64,000 nucleotides of DNA from Janthinobacterium sp051380735 (GCF_051380735.1 NZ_JBNYXQ010000001.1:1736001-1800000), one strand, 5' to 3'; positions 1 to 8,051 are shown, counted from the first letter of the stretch. A program made the numbers and translations. The notes: a model not told the origin generated them from the letters alone.

Positions 1-982
1 TCGCACCTTGAGCCAGCTGGTTCGCTTGCCGCGCGTTGTCGGCGTTGTTTTTGACGGCGGAGCCGAGTTGCTCCATTGACGCGGCGGTTTCTTCCAGCGC
101 CGAGGCCTGAGACTCGGTGCGGCCGGACAGGTCCTGGTTACCCTGCGCGATCTGCAAGCTGGCGGTGGACACGCCTTCGGCGTTGCTGCGCACGTTGGCG
201 ACGGTCTTGATGAGGCTCTGCTGCATGTTCTGCAGCGAGGTCAGCAACTGGCCGACTTCGTCGCTGGAGTCGACCACGATCGGCACGCTCAGCTCACCCT
301 CGGCGACTCGGTCCGCCGCATCGACGGCCTGGCGCAGGGGCTTGGTGATGGAGCGAGTGATCAGGTAGCCACCAACCATGCTGGCGATGATCGCCAGAAC
401 CGCAAAAGCCAGTACGGTCATCACGCCATTCTGGTAGAAGGCCGTGGCCTGCGCACTCCCCTGCTTGATGCTTTCTTCCTGAAAGGTTGTCATGTTCTTC
501 AACGCGGCGAGGTAGGCGGCCTGCGTGGCGTACTCGGGGCCGTACAAGAAAGTCCTCGCCTCGTCGTCCTTGTTGGCCATACCGAGCGCGACAACCTTGT
601 CGGTGAAAGCCATGTAGGCCACCCCTGTTTCCTTGACGGCCTTTTGCAGCTCCCGCTCTTTGTCGGAATCGACCATTTTTCCGAGCAATTCGGTCAAGTT
701 ATTGATGACCTCCCGGTCCTTCTCCAGTGCTGCCCTGTTGCTGGCAACCTGCTTGTCGTCGTTGAGCAGGATCACATTACGCGTGATACGGGCGATATCC
801 ATCACCGTGTACGACAGGGTTGACGCCGCCTGCACATTGGGATAGAGGTTGTCGGTGATGTTGTGCGCACCGTCGTTCAGGTTCGACAGGCGCGTCAGGC
901 TGAGCAGCGTGGTGACCAGAATGATGGCGATCAGAATGCCGAAGCCAAGAGCCAAGCGCACGCCGAGTTTGAGGTTTTTCAT
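1..982 (-). CDS. Methyl-accepting chemotaxis protein, 3' end outside window
   Basis: Transmembrane chemoreceptor of the inner membrane that relays a ligand signal to CheA/CheW. Translating the minus strand from the ATG at 982 gives a short N-terminus, a first membrane segment at about residues 10-30, a four-helix-bundle type periplasmic part, a second membrane segment at about 186-207, a HAMP linker (about 208-262) and the start of the cytoplasmic coiled coil with the usual SGRTE and ALEETAASMEQ motifs. The gene is open to base 1, so the signalling tip lies outside the window. Its upstream region contains repeat copy A, related to the leader of the RT in the neighbouring element. Ligand unknown. 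Confidence 0.93.
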   Translation of the reverse strand, partial: MKNLKLGVRLALGFGILIAIILVTTLLSLTRLSNLNDGAHNITDNLYPNVQAASTLSYTVMDIARITRNVILLNDDKQVASNRAALEKDREVINNLTELLGKMVDSDKERELQKAVKETGVAYMAFTDKVVALGMANKDDEARTFLYGPEYATQAAYLAALKNMTTFQEESIKQGSAQATAFYQNGVMTVLAFAVLAIIASMVGGYLITRSITKPLRQAVDAADRVAEGELSVPIVVDSSDEVGQLLTSLQNMQQSLIKTVANVRSNAEGVSTASLQIAQGNQDLSGRTESQASALEETAASMEQLGSAVKNNADNARQANQLAQGA

Positions 983-1061
983 AAGCGAACACGCTTCCTT
1001 GAATTTGAGTTACGAAAGTGACCTCTTTTCCATGCAAATATGGGCATAGCTGTCAAAAACA

Positions 1062-1335
1062 GATGCTTCCGCACGGAACTGAGCGTTACTTGGAAAAGTA
1101 CTTTGGCGTATGCGGTCGAGCCCATTTCAGGTGTGCCGCTGACATTCAAGTACCCGAGCCAGCGGAAAAAGCCACCGTCGGCAGAGCCCTGGCCGAGAGC
1201 CTCTTGCGAGTCGTCCAAGACGCTAACGCGCATGCGACTGCCCCCTTTTATGCCACCAGGCCGCATGGTAACGTGCAACACAACTTGCATAGATGCATCA
1301 TGCATTGGCACTAAGCAATTTTACATCAAGTCAAC
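1062..1335 (-). repeat. Repeat copy A: RT leader plus truncated RT start, outside the element
   Basis: About 270 bp that aligns, with roughly one fifth divergence and a 12-bp deletion, to the region covering the leader and first ~22 codons of the RT gene (copy B, 6531-6783). It also aligns to copy C (7051-7229), including the promoter-like sequence TTGACTTGATGTAAAATT on the minus strand. Similarity stops abruptly after the codons for the residues MGSTAY...KHL. It lies between the tRNA 3' half and the chemoreceptor gene and now forms that gene's upstream region. The differences are not concentrated at third codon positions, so an RNA or a decayed relic fits better than a protein gene. No other gene is visible in 983-1438. 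Confidence 0.75.
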
Positions 1336-1439
1336 AATAAATATGCACACGTCTTACTTGAAGTACTGAGTGCGTGTGGCTAACTGCTCAGGGACCGACT
1401 GAGACTGGATGGTGGAAATTCCCTGCCGTCGCTATTTAA

Positions 1440-1472
1440 AAAAAAAGCCAACCCAAAAGGGTTGGCTTTTTC
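1440..1472. terminator. Bidirectional terminator after the displaced tRNA-Ile2 3' half
   Basis: Perfect stem AGCCAACCC / GGGTTGGCT with an AAAA loop, with A-rich sequence on one side and T-rich on the other, so it can work on either strand. It lies 7 bp beyond the CCA end of the tRNA 3' half. A diverged copy (23195-23228) sits in the same position relative to the element's own tRNA. Confidence 0.85.
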
Positions 1473-1478
1473 ATTGTC

Positions 1479-1518
1479 TGGTGGGCCTCCCGTGAGTCGA
1501 ACACGGCACCAACGGATT
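1479..1518 (-). pseudogene. 3' half of the host tRNA-Ile2(CAU), cut off by integration
   Basis: Reading the minus strand, this 40-nt piece runs from the last two anticodon-loop bases through the anticodon 3' stem, variable loop, T arm, acceptor strand and encoded CCA. It is identical to the 3' exon of the intact tRNA at 23235-23274. Unlike that copy it is directly preceded by GGACTCAT, the uninterrupted anticodon stem-loop, so it derives from an intronless tRNA. The matching 5' half lies at 23704-23742, 22 kb away. Joined at the shared core the two halves give a normal cloverleaf with a CAU anticodon and the ACTCATAAT loop typical of tRNA-Ile2, whose C34 is modified by TilS. Confidence 0.85.
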
Positions 1519-1526
1519 ATGAGTCC
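1517..1526. other. Left attachment core
   Basis: TTATGAGTCC, identical to 23702-23711 and part of the tRNA-Ile2 anticodon stem-loop (GGACTCATAA on the minus strand). Left of it is tRNA 3' half sequence, right of it element sequence. Confidence 0.75.
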
Positions 1527-1928
1527 CTTAAACGACGGTACGGGCTGAGGACTAAGCTATTGATTTTACAAGGTTCGAGCCGAATTCCTCATGCAAAAAT
1601 ATTACTTTTTCAGGACCAGAAACGGACCAGATGAAAACAATTAGACCGGACACGGAACGGATAACATTCACAATAGGGCGGCTTTCACCGACGGGTGTGC
1701 AAGCCTATGCAACTAGAGGCTAGCGGACAAAGTCCATCACTCCATCGGTAACGAGAGCGTATGCGTGGGTAGTACAAGAGTACGACATCGCCCTCGGGTC
1801 TCAAGTGATTGCGTTTGGGGCGATGTGCCGGTTGTGTCTACGGATCCCGTCGTCCCAAATTGCGGACTGGGAGAGGCTATGCGGGATCATAAACACGCTC
1901 CATATATAGGATTAAAAATCAAATAGAC
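1527..1928. other. Left end of the element, no gene seen
   Basis: About 400 bp with no convincing reading frame. It holds the arm-type direct repeat at 1613-1631 and further loose repeats of GGAC/ACGGAC between 1640 and 1690. The Hsp70-like gene, reading toward this end, stops at 1929. No clear terminator was found after that stop. Confidence 0.5.
1613..1631. repeat. Arm-type direct repeat, left end
   Basis: GGACCAGAAACGGACCAGA: two GGACCAGA units spaced 11 bp apart (start to start). The same pair, with one base changed, is at 23589-23607 in the same orientation. In the excised circle the two pairs would flank the core at about 86 and 94 bp, typical of arm sites bound by the N-terminal domain of tyrosine integrases. 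Confidence 0.65.
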
Positions 1929-3629
1929 TTAATCACCAGTCACAAAGTAGCCGTCCAACTTAGGAGTCGATTTTACGTCGCCAGCAGTAACAGCAGCTAA
2001 TCCACCATGTTCAATGATTTTCTTTCTTGCACCGCCAAGCGAAACGGCGATTCGCGGATACATATCCTCTAATTCGGGATACTGTTCAGAAAGCCAACTT
2101 GGAAATCCCTTTGCTGCCACCTTGTTCAAAGTGATATTCTTGATTTCAATTTCGCCTTCACTTAACGAGCGCACCATCGGCAAGTCGGCACCTCCACCGG
2201 TGAATACGAGCGCTAGAGTATTATTTGGCGCTCCTTCAATGAAACTAAAATTCACTTTCTCCAAAATTTCGCGCATTGTGCCAGCAAGTGATTTTCCGAA
2301 ATCTTCCACTTGCTTCAGTTTCAGAAATGCATCTAAATGTATCTCGACGACACGGCCATCAAAGAGCGAAACCGAAAGGCTTTGGTCACGAAACAATGAC
2401 TCTTTTAGATCACGGAGATTGAGTTCTAAAGCGCCGTGAATGTTCAACCAATGACTGTGGGTCGAATTCACACCAGCCTCCCGCAAAATCAGCCCCTTCA
2501 ACAGTTTGTCTAAGTAATTTCCTGCCTCAGTAATACAACGCGAAGAGCCAGCAACTTCTAACGCAATGCTCTTGTTTGACTCCGGGTTGAACGCTAGTCT
2601 GAACAAGCTGAAGTCGCTTGTTCCTGCTCCAACGTCAATCACCATAGCTAGCGTGTTCACGGGCATCTTCCAAGAAATTAGGCTTCCCGCAACACCGAGC
2701 GGCTCCGTGATTGATTCCGCGACGAGACTTGTCTTGTGTTTTTCGGCACGAACAGCTTTGACGCCCTGCATAAATAATTCCAGATTCAATCCAGAATTTA
2801 TTTCCGCCGTAAAGGTGTCAGCTAGCAGCTGCGACTGTTCTAGCATGTCATGCATTTGCTCAACGATCTCGCGTGCTTTGCTACCTGTAAAACAAGGCAT
2901 TGCAAATCGGCGACCAAGGTTTCGTGGAAAACCAAGTTCTTCGACGCATATCGTCACCGCCCAGGTTAGATACATGAGATACGCGAGGATCATGTCAGCA
3001 TAGGTAATGTCGATGCCAGTAGGATTGAACTGCTGGCCCACACGGCTCGTAAGTCCCTCCTCGGATAGGTATCGCTTGATGTTATCGAGCCGCTGCCGCC
3101 CGCCATCCCCACCTTCAATTTGCGACTTTGCAACAGCCATTTGGCCAAACCACAGTAGTCCGGCATTGTCAATATAGACAGAAGACACGAGCATGAATTC
3201 ATCGATTTCTTCTTGATCACCCGGCACGCCGAGCTTTAGGACATCAATTTCTTCAAATTCTCTCTCCGAGCTCTCGTCATGTACAAGGGTGACCTTTGAC
3301 ATAGCAGTGCCGAAGTCAAAGCAAAGCCGCACATCTGCTTTTGCGGCTGGAAGTAGGAGAACCGTGGTATCCAAGACGAATTCATCATCAAGTTCCACGC
3401 TATTTGGAACGACCACTGAAGAAATGACCTCAGGAATCAGCTGCGGCGTTCCAGACTGCACGTATATGTCTACTGCGGGTGTGCTCGGATCAAGAGCAGC
3501 AAGTGCAAATCTCAATGCTTCTAATTCATCCTCAGTGATGGTGCCCAGAATTTGTAGTCTACCGTCACCGGTGGGCTGGACGCGCTTTAGAAAATTCTTT
3601 AAGAGGATTCGAGCTTCGATTGATTCCAT
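1929..3629 (-). CDS. Hsp70/actin-fold ATPase-like protein (566 aa)
   Basis: Recognisable Hsp70/actin nucleotide-binding signatures: a first phosphate loop CFDFGTAMSK near residue 100, a second phosphate loop VIDVGAGTSDFS near the middle, and an adenosine motif FTGGGADLP toward the end. No canonical Hsp70 substrate-binding domain follows, and about 100 residues of unknown sequence precede the ATPase fold. The start at 3629 has a GGGAG ribosome site five bases upstream; an alternative ATG at 3641 gives four more residues. The stop of the 488-aa gene lies a few bases upstream, so the two are almost certainly co-translated. Divergent Hsp70-like proteins of this sort occur in bacterial accessory islands. 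A defence or stress role is inferred only. Confidence 0.75.
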   Translation of the reverse strand: MESIEARILLKNFLKRVQPTGDGRLQILGTITEDELEALRFALAALDPSTPAVDIYVQSGTPQLIPEVISSVVVPNSVELDDEFVLDTTVLLLPAAKADVRLCFDFGTAMSKVTLVHDESSEREFEEIDVLKLGVPGDQEEIDEFMLVSSVYIDNAGLLWFGQMAVAKSQIEGGDGGRQRLDNIKRYLSEEGLTSRVGQQFNPTGIDITYADMILAYLMYLTWAVTICVEELGFPRNLGRRFAMPCFTGSKAREIVEQMHDMLEQSQLLADTFTAEINSGLNLELFMQGVKAVRAEKHKTSLVAESITEPLGVAGSLISWKMPVNTLAMVIDVGAGTSDFSLFRLAFNPESNKSIALEVAGSSRCITEAGNYLDKLLKGLILREAGVNSTHSHWLNIHGALELNLRDLKESLFRDQSLSVSLFDGRVVEIHLDAFLKLKQVEDFGKSLAGTMREILEKVNFSFIEGAPNNTLALVFTGGGADLPMVRSLSEGEIEIKNITLNKVAAKGFPSWLSEQYPELEDMYPRIAVSLGGARKKIIEHGGLAAVTAGDVKSTPKLDGYFVTGD

Positions 3630-3646
3630 ACTGTCTCCCATATCTT

Positions 3647-5113
3647 CTATTTATCTGAGGGCTCAACCCAAGGCTTGACCAAAGTCTTTATTCGTCCCGC
3701 AAAATCCTTTTGAATCCCTTCTCTCACAACCTTGATCTTCCGGACTCCAGATTGGTGCCCTCCTAGCATTTCGTGTTGAAGCGGATTGTATTCACTGATT
3801 AGTCCAAGTAAATCGGTTTGACTAAGCTTGCGCATCCGGGCAAGCTGGCGAGCAATCCGCGATATGTCCGAATAACTTGCCGCAGCTTTTGTAACCGTTG
3901 CTGCCAGCACGGGATCAGATATTTCGAGAAATGGAATTACCGCGCGTGCAAGTTTCTCCATCGTTAATTTGCTGGACTCAACCTCAATCAATAGTGCACC
4001 GATCTGTTGATCCTCTGAATTCCCTATCTGATGTTGTGTATCACGGTGGCTTTGGCTTACGTGCCCGGCTGTCTGCCACCATTCGCGAATCTCGGGATCC
4101 AATTCCGTAGCATTTTCAAAATGTCGCTTCAGCGCGACCGACATTTGGGCTTTTCCTCCGTAAATCGCACAAAGCACATCTACGAGTTCTTTGTCGGTCC
4201 TGTTTTGTCTCGCCAGAACCAAGGCAGCTTCGCGCATGCATGTTTGAACTGCAGAAACGACTCGGGATTCTCGGATATATTCGCCCCACACGTTGCGTCC
4301 CATCCTTGTGCGCACTCGATCGAGGACAACGTACGTTTCCGCTACCAATGCATGAGAAAAGCGCAACTCGATAATTCTCAATAGCATTTCTAGGGCATCG
4401 TCAGCTATTCCTTTTCGAACCTCCTCATCATTTCCTTGAATGTCTCCTTTCAATAAAATACCCACCCAATCCGCCAACGCCAACCCAGGATTGTTGCCCA
4501 CTTCGCCAGACCACTCTTTGACAACTTCCAGCCAAGCGATCGATACGCGACGCTTGCGTGCGAAGCCTACAGTTGAGTTTTCTTTTTTTTCCTGCACGAA
4601 CTGTCCGAGCAGTCTCCATCCGTCTACAAGGCTTTTCTGAGCACCCATCGCGGATTGCAGAAGTGTCTTTCGCGCGTCCTTGGCTTCACCTAACGATAGA
4701 GCTTCTTGAACGCAGTACGCCACAACCCACTGTTTTTTGGATTCGTGGATGATTATGGCCGCGTAGTTTTTTTCAGCGGGATCGTCCAAGCAATCTAAAC
4801 TTGGCGGAGGCTCATCCAAAAATATTCGCGGAGCGGCGGAGAAAACGATGAGTTCACGACCACGGGCAACAGCTGCTAGCCGGCCTAATACGGCAGCTGC
4901 CATCACTCGATGTTCGTTGGTGGCCGTTCGAGTTAAACGCACAACTGCGTCCACGATAATCGAAAGATTTACGTCCTTGATTAGTGCGTGGATTTTTAGC
5001 TGTGCCATAGTTCTGGTCAGCATTTCATTCAGTTCACGCAAATCATCCGTTTGACGGAAAAAATCCAATTGAGCATCGAGATCAGCTGATGCTTGAATTT
5101 CAGTTTTACTCAT
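3647..5113 (-). CDS. Unknown helical protein paired with the Hsp70-like ATPase (488 aa)
   Basis: I do not recognise this family. The protein is predicted by eye to be almost entirely alpha-helical and soluble, with no signal peptide or membrane segment and no obvious catalytic motif. A repeat-like (HEAT/TPR-type) scaffold is possible in residues ~60-400. It ends just upstream of the Hsp70-like gene on the same strand, so a two-gene operon is likely, and it could act as a client-binding or co-chaperone partner. The base composition is AT-rich like its partner and unlike the chromosome. ATG at 5113 is preceded by a weak GAG-type ribosome site. Confidence 0.7.
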   Translation of the reverse strand: MSKTEIQASADLDAQLDFFRQTDDLRELNEMLTRTMAQLKIHALIKDVNLSIIVDAVVRLTRTATNEHRVMAAAVLGRLAAVARGRELIVFSAAPRIFLDEPPPSLDCLDDPAEKNYAAIIIHESKKQWVVAYCVQEALSLGEAKDARKTLLQSAMGAQKSLVDGWRLLGQFVQEKKENSTVGFARKRRVSIAWLEVVKEWSGEVGNNPGLALADWVGILLKGDIQGNDEEVRKGIADDALEMLLRIIELRFSHALVAETYVVLDRVRTRMGRNVWGEYIRESRVVSAVQTCMREAALVLARQNRTDKELVDVLCAIYGGKAQMSVALKRHFENATELDPEIREWWQTAGHVSQSHRDTQHQIGNSEDQQIGALLIEVESSKLTMEKLARAVIPFLEISDPVLAATVTKAAASYSDISRIARQLARMRKLSQTDLLGLISEYNPLQHEMLGGHQSGVRKIKVVREGIQKDFAGRIKTLVKPWVEPSDK

Positions 5114-5388
5114 AAAAGTCTCAAAAATGGCTATGGCGATGAATTAACACTTACGGATTAAAAATTTTCTTATTTATAATACTACATCACCGCTGAAATA
5201 GGTCAAGCTTATAAACTCGAAACTATTTTTCGATTGATCTGTTATTGTAACTTCAGATACGTCTGAATTTTTTTTTGGGGGGGGGGCTACGCGAGCTATT
5301 TTTGGTAGGTAGGCGCAGCTACCCCTGAAAAGCCACCGGACATATTACTGAGCCCTCCACACAAACTATGCACGAGTCGTTATAGCGG
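5114..5388. other. Spacer between RT and the Hsp70 pair, with T9G10 tract
   Basis: AT-rich 275 bp with no gene. On the minus strand a loose promoter (TTGACC, 19-bp spacer, TATTAT; + coordinates 5201-5206 and 5176-5181) could serve the 488-aa gene. At 5268-5286 there is an uninterrupted run of nine T followed by ten G, directly next to an imperfect palindrome (TTCAGA/TCTGAA). The hairpin plus T run has the form of a terminator for plus-strand transcription, although no plus-strand gene ends here. Confidence 0.45.
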
Positions 5389-6594
5389 CTAGGGCTTACG
5401 AGATAAGCCTAGAAATGCTCGCGCATCCGCGCCGATTTCCGATAGCTTAATCCCCAACCCTGCGCCATAGATGGCGCGCAACGCCTTGTGTTCTGTCTTT
5501 CGTAGCTCTAACTGCAGATCCTCAATGTTCGCGCACATGTCATAAGCGCCAAGGTAGCCGTCCCGCTTGGCTGCGATAGTCTGCCCTAGTGTGCGAAGCG
5601 TGATGTTCCTACTGAGCAGCTGCTTGATGTTGCTAAAGCCAAGCAGCTCCTGCTTCAAGCGCAGTAACTGGGTATCTGCCAACCTCAACTCATAGCCAGC
5701 CACCGCTGGCGCTAGCTCTAGTCCAAGGAACTCAGCTGCATGATGAGGAGCATAAATCACCGATTTGGACCCTGGGGCGAGAGCAGGAACGTCTAAGCCG
5801 ATTTTGTTGAACTCATTTTTGCAAAAAGCTGCGACCTGATGGCATTCGCTTTCGTCCCGACAAAGGAAGATCAAATCGTCTGCATACCGAACAGCAGTAG
5901 CGCCTGATTGCTCAACTTTTTGGTCAAAATCGACCAAGAGCAGATTCGAGAAGAATGGAGACAGGGGCATGCCTTGCCGTACCCCCAGTCCACGCTTAAT
6001 TCCGAGTTTGGCGATCTCGGCAGCGACAGATCGACTGGGAGAATCAACTTCACATTCTAACGCGGCAAAGAGCAAGGGGTGCAACGACCGCTCCTTAATC
6101 AACTTCTTGATGGCATTTTGAAGATCAGCACGTGGGATTGAATCGAAGAATGCGGTAATGTCGGTTTTGTATACCCAAGATCTCTCACGGCGCAATGCGC
6201 AAGCGATGTCTGCCGCCATATGAACACTACGCCCTTTGATAAACCCGAAGCTGATGTTATTCGCCAGCTTCAAGGCATACTTGTCTCCAAGGTACCCGGC
6301 CAACGCACCTTGAACGATCCGATCCCGTACTGTCGGAACACAAATCAAGCGTTTTTTACCACTCGGTTTAGGGACTAAATAAGGCTTTAGAGGCGAAAAT
6401 GAAAACTTGCGTTCACGAATGTCGCGAGCAAGACGAACGAGATTACCCTTGGCATCAAGATGGAAGTCATTGATCGACTGACCATCGATACCGGTGGTGT
6501 TACGGGAAAGGAGTTTTGTTTTCTTGTAGAGATGCTTCCACACAGCACTGAGCGTCGCGTGCGAAAGTACTTGGTCGTATGCGGTCGAGCCCAT
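5389..6594 (-). CDS. Reverse transcriptase, group II-like / defence-type (401 aa)
   Basis: RNA-directed DNA polymerase with the standard blocks: a GIDGQSINDF segment near the N-terminus, LICVPTVRDRIVQ, a catalytic KTDITAFFDSI (first aspartate), RQGMPLSPFFSNLL, and the active-site YADD at about residues 237-240, then a FLGLEL thumb-side motif. It lacks a recognisable maturase domain X and HNH endonuclease, and no domain V hairpin was found downstream, so it is not an ordinary mobile group II intron. The frame is open up to a GTG at 6699. I prefer the ATG at 6594 because the sequence upstream belongs to a repeated leader whose variation looks non-coding. Domesticated RTs of this type often act with an adjacent non-coding RNA in phage defence. 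That role here is inferred. Confidence 0.85.
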   Translation of the reverse strand: MGSTAYDQVLSHATLSAVWKHLYKKTKLLSRNTTGIDGQSINDFHLDAKGNLVRLARDIRERKFSFSPLKPYLVPKPSGKKRLICVPTVRDRIVQGALAGYLGDKYALKLANNISFGFIKGRSVHMAADIACALRRERSWVYKTDITAFFDSIPRADLQNAIKKLIKERSLHPLLFAALECEVDSPSRSVAAEIAKLGIKRGLGVRQGMPLSPFFSNLLLVDFDQKVEQSGATAVRYADDLIFLCRDESECHQVAAFCKNEFNKIGLDVPALAPGSKSVIYAPHHAAEFLGLELAPAVAGYELRLADTQLLRLKQELLGFSNIKQLLSRNITLRTLGQTIAAKRDGYLGAYDMCANIEDLQLELRKTEHKALRAIYGAGLGIKLSEIGADARAFLGLSRKP

Positions 6595-6783
6595 TTCAGG
6601 TGTGCCGCTGGCATTGAAGCCCCCCGAGCCAGCGGAAAAAGCCACCGTCGGCAGAGTCTTGGCTGAGAGCCTCTTGCGAGTCGTCCAAGCCGCTGACACC
6701 GCCGCTAACGCTCACGCGATTGCTCGCCTTGGCGCCATTTTGCCGCATGGTAACGTGCAGCGCAACCTGCATAGATGCATGAG
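6531..6783 (-). repeat. Repeat copy B: leader and start of the RT gene
   Basis: Covers the RT start and its upstream leader. The part from 6640 to 6783 (~144 bp) is about 98% identical to copy C (7051-7194); the only cluster of differences is three bases (6752-6754 region). The whole copy aligns with copy A outside the element. On the minus strand it contains the hairpin TGCAT-CT-ATGCA and a CTTGG/CCAAG pairing, so a structured RNA is plausible. Unlike copies A and C it has no TTGACTTGATGTAAAATT box upstream. Confidence 0.8.
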
Positions 6784-7050
6784 GCACACCGTCCACCCAA
6801 CCACCAGCCGCCGAAATACGAATCATACTCGTTTGCATTCTTATCACCCCCAGTTCGCTACAAAAATTGAACAAAAAGCACGCGGCAGATGCGATTAAAA
6901 GGCATCGTTTCCACCGAGACGGGGCAGAATACAAAACGCTCTCGCGTTTCGACGTTCGTGGCGCGCCCGCGCCTGTGCTCCTTGACTGCCCCACACGTTT
7001 CTTATTCGCCTTCCCAATTAAATCGGGAGTAGAAGACGAAACACCAGGAC
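6784..7050. other. Spacer between leader copies B and C
   Basis: About 267 bp separating the two direct repeats. On the minus strand a short frame begins near 6838 after a GGGGGTGAT ribosome-like site and continues through copy B, but it ends in a different frame from the RT. I see no convincing gene. It may be part of a long leader RNA running from the promoter-like box at the far end of copy C to the RT. Confidence 0.4.
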
Positions 7051-7229
7051 AGCCACCGTCGGCAGAGTCTTGGCTGAGAGCCTCTTGCGAGTCGTCCAAG
7101 CCGCTGACACCGCCGCTAACGCTCACGCGATTGCTCGCCTTGGCGCCATTAGGCCGCATGGTAACGTGCAGCGCAACCTGCATAGATGCATGAGGGCGCT
7201 ACCACTCGTGAATTTTACATCAAGTCAAC
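7051..7229 (-). repeat. Repeat copy C: leader with promoter-like box
   Basis: Direct repeat of copy B (first ~144 bp), followed on its upstream side by the box TTGACTTGATGTAAAATT, which is shared with copy A. It lies directly after the stop of the XRE repressor gene (7248). The arrangement on the minus strand is promoter box, leader copy C, spacer, leader copy B, RT. Confidence 0.75.
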
Positions 7230-7247
7230 CATCACATGCGCGCCTTA

Positions 7248-7637
7248 CTAGCGTTCAATGGTACGTACTGCAAGATAGTCACAGCATTGCTTCAGGAGCG
7301 CTTGAGCAAAAGCTTGGTCGTCAGGTCCAAGTGCTGCCATCCAAGAGGTAATAACCAGCGATTGATCGTCCGACTGGTTTGGCTTTTCAGCCAACAACTC
7401 GCCCACAGACGTTGCCAAAACAGCAGCCATCCGCTCAAGCGTAAGCAATGACGGCACGTGTTTGCCACGCTCGAAGCGAGATACGGTCTCAGTGTCCACT
7501 CCCAGCCTTTCAGCAACCTGCGCCTGAGTAAGACTGATTACTCGACGCCGTGCTGCAAGGTTCCGAGATAAACGTGTAGCCAGGTCGCCAGCCTGGGAAA
7601 GTGAATCGACTGGATCTGAAATTTTCTTAGCAACCAT
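7248..7637 (-). CDS. XRE-family transcriptional regulator (129 aa)
   Basis: Small DNA-binding repressor. A Cro/CI-type helix-turn-helix occupies about residues 27-82 (motifs RRRVISLTQAQVAERLGVDTETVSRFERG), followed by a short helical tail. It starts at the ATG at 7637, and the inverted-repeat operator at 7654-7672 sits just upstream, which suggests autoregulation. It is transcribed toward the RT leader and RT. It may control either that locus or the divergent plus-strand small-gene cluster from 7868 onward. Confidence 0.88.
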   Translation of the reverse strand: MVAKKISDPVDSLSQAGDLATRLSRNLAARRRVISLTQAQVAERLGVDTETVSRFERGKHVPSLLTLERMAAVLATSVGELLAEKPNQSDDQSLVITSWMAALGPDDQAFAQALLKQCCDYLAVRTIER

Positions 7638-7639
7638 AA

Positions 7640-7672
7640 TTGTTGGGTATTAAATCAACATTTATTGTTGAT
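7640..7672. promoter_or_regulatory. Operator upstream of the XRE regulator
   Basis: Perfect inverted repeat ATCAACA-5 bp-TGTTGAT at 7654-7672, plus a third half-site-like TGTTGG at 7641-7646 next to the regulator's start codon. Placement between the divergent regulator and plus-strand genes fits an autoregulatory operator. Confidence 0.6.
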
Positions 7673-7867
7673 CCAAGGCAGTATTTATGACAGAATCCAA
7701 TTCACCGAATCTCAAGCCAACGAATTACACCGATAACGAACCGATGTCCCCTCTCAGTTCCATATCATTATCATGAAGTACATAGCAGGTACCTTCACAA
7801 GGCGTTAGATGCGTTTTGTGATGGCGCCGTGAAATCGACTACGCACCCCGAGAAAAAGGAATAACCC
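7673..7867. other. Divergent intergenic region, possible 29-aa ORF
   Basis: Between the operator and the first plus-strand gene. A 30-codon frame (7687-7776, ATG, preceded by AAGG) could encode a 29-residue polar peptide. It has no recognisable features and may be chance. The remainder presumably holds the plus-strand promoter. Confidence 0.25.
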
Positions 7868-7999
7868 GTGCAAATCCTCGTTGGACTGGTTCTCATCTTC
7901 GGCATGTTTTGGCCAGCCATTAAGTACATTTACAGTCTCGACTATGGATTTTTCATACTCATTATCGCAATTTTTGTTTGGCGGTCATGCCTGAAATAG
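7868..7999 (+). CDS. Small membrane protein (43 aa)
   Basis: Starts at GTG with an AAAGGA ribosome site seven bases upstream. It encodes a very hydrophobic 43-residue protein with two likely membrane segments separated by a short KYIYSLDYG turn. No family recognised. It is the first of several small hydrophobic proteins in the plus-strand cluster of the element. Confidence 0.5.
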   Translation: MQILVGLVLIFGMFWPAIKYIYSLDYGFFILIIAIFVWRSCLK

Positions 8000-8051
8000 T
8001 CCGTAAAAAATACTAGTACAGGTCACTCATCACTTCTGAAAAGCAATCAAT

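Noticed and set aside
6596..7183. 195-codon minus-strand frame through both leader copies as a protein
   Set aside because: Between copies A and B/C substitutions fall evenly on the three codon positions, and the frame is out of phase with the RT. A structured RNA fits better, though a repeat-encoded peptide is not excluded.
5389..7229. Mobile group II intron
   Set aside because: The RT lacks a recognisable maturase domain X and endonuclease, and no domain V-like hairpin was found downstream of the gene.
1062..7229. Diversity-generating retroelement (template and variable repeats)
   Set aside because: Differences between the copies are not limited to adenine positions, and no copy lies at the 3' end of a target gene.
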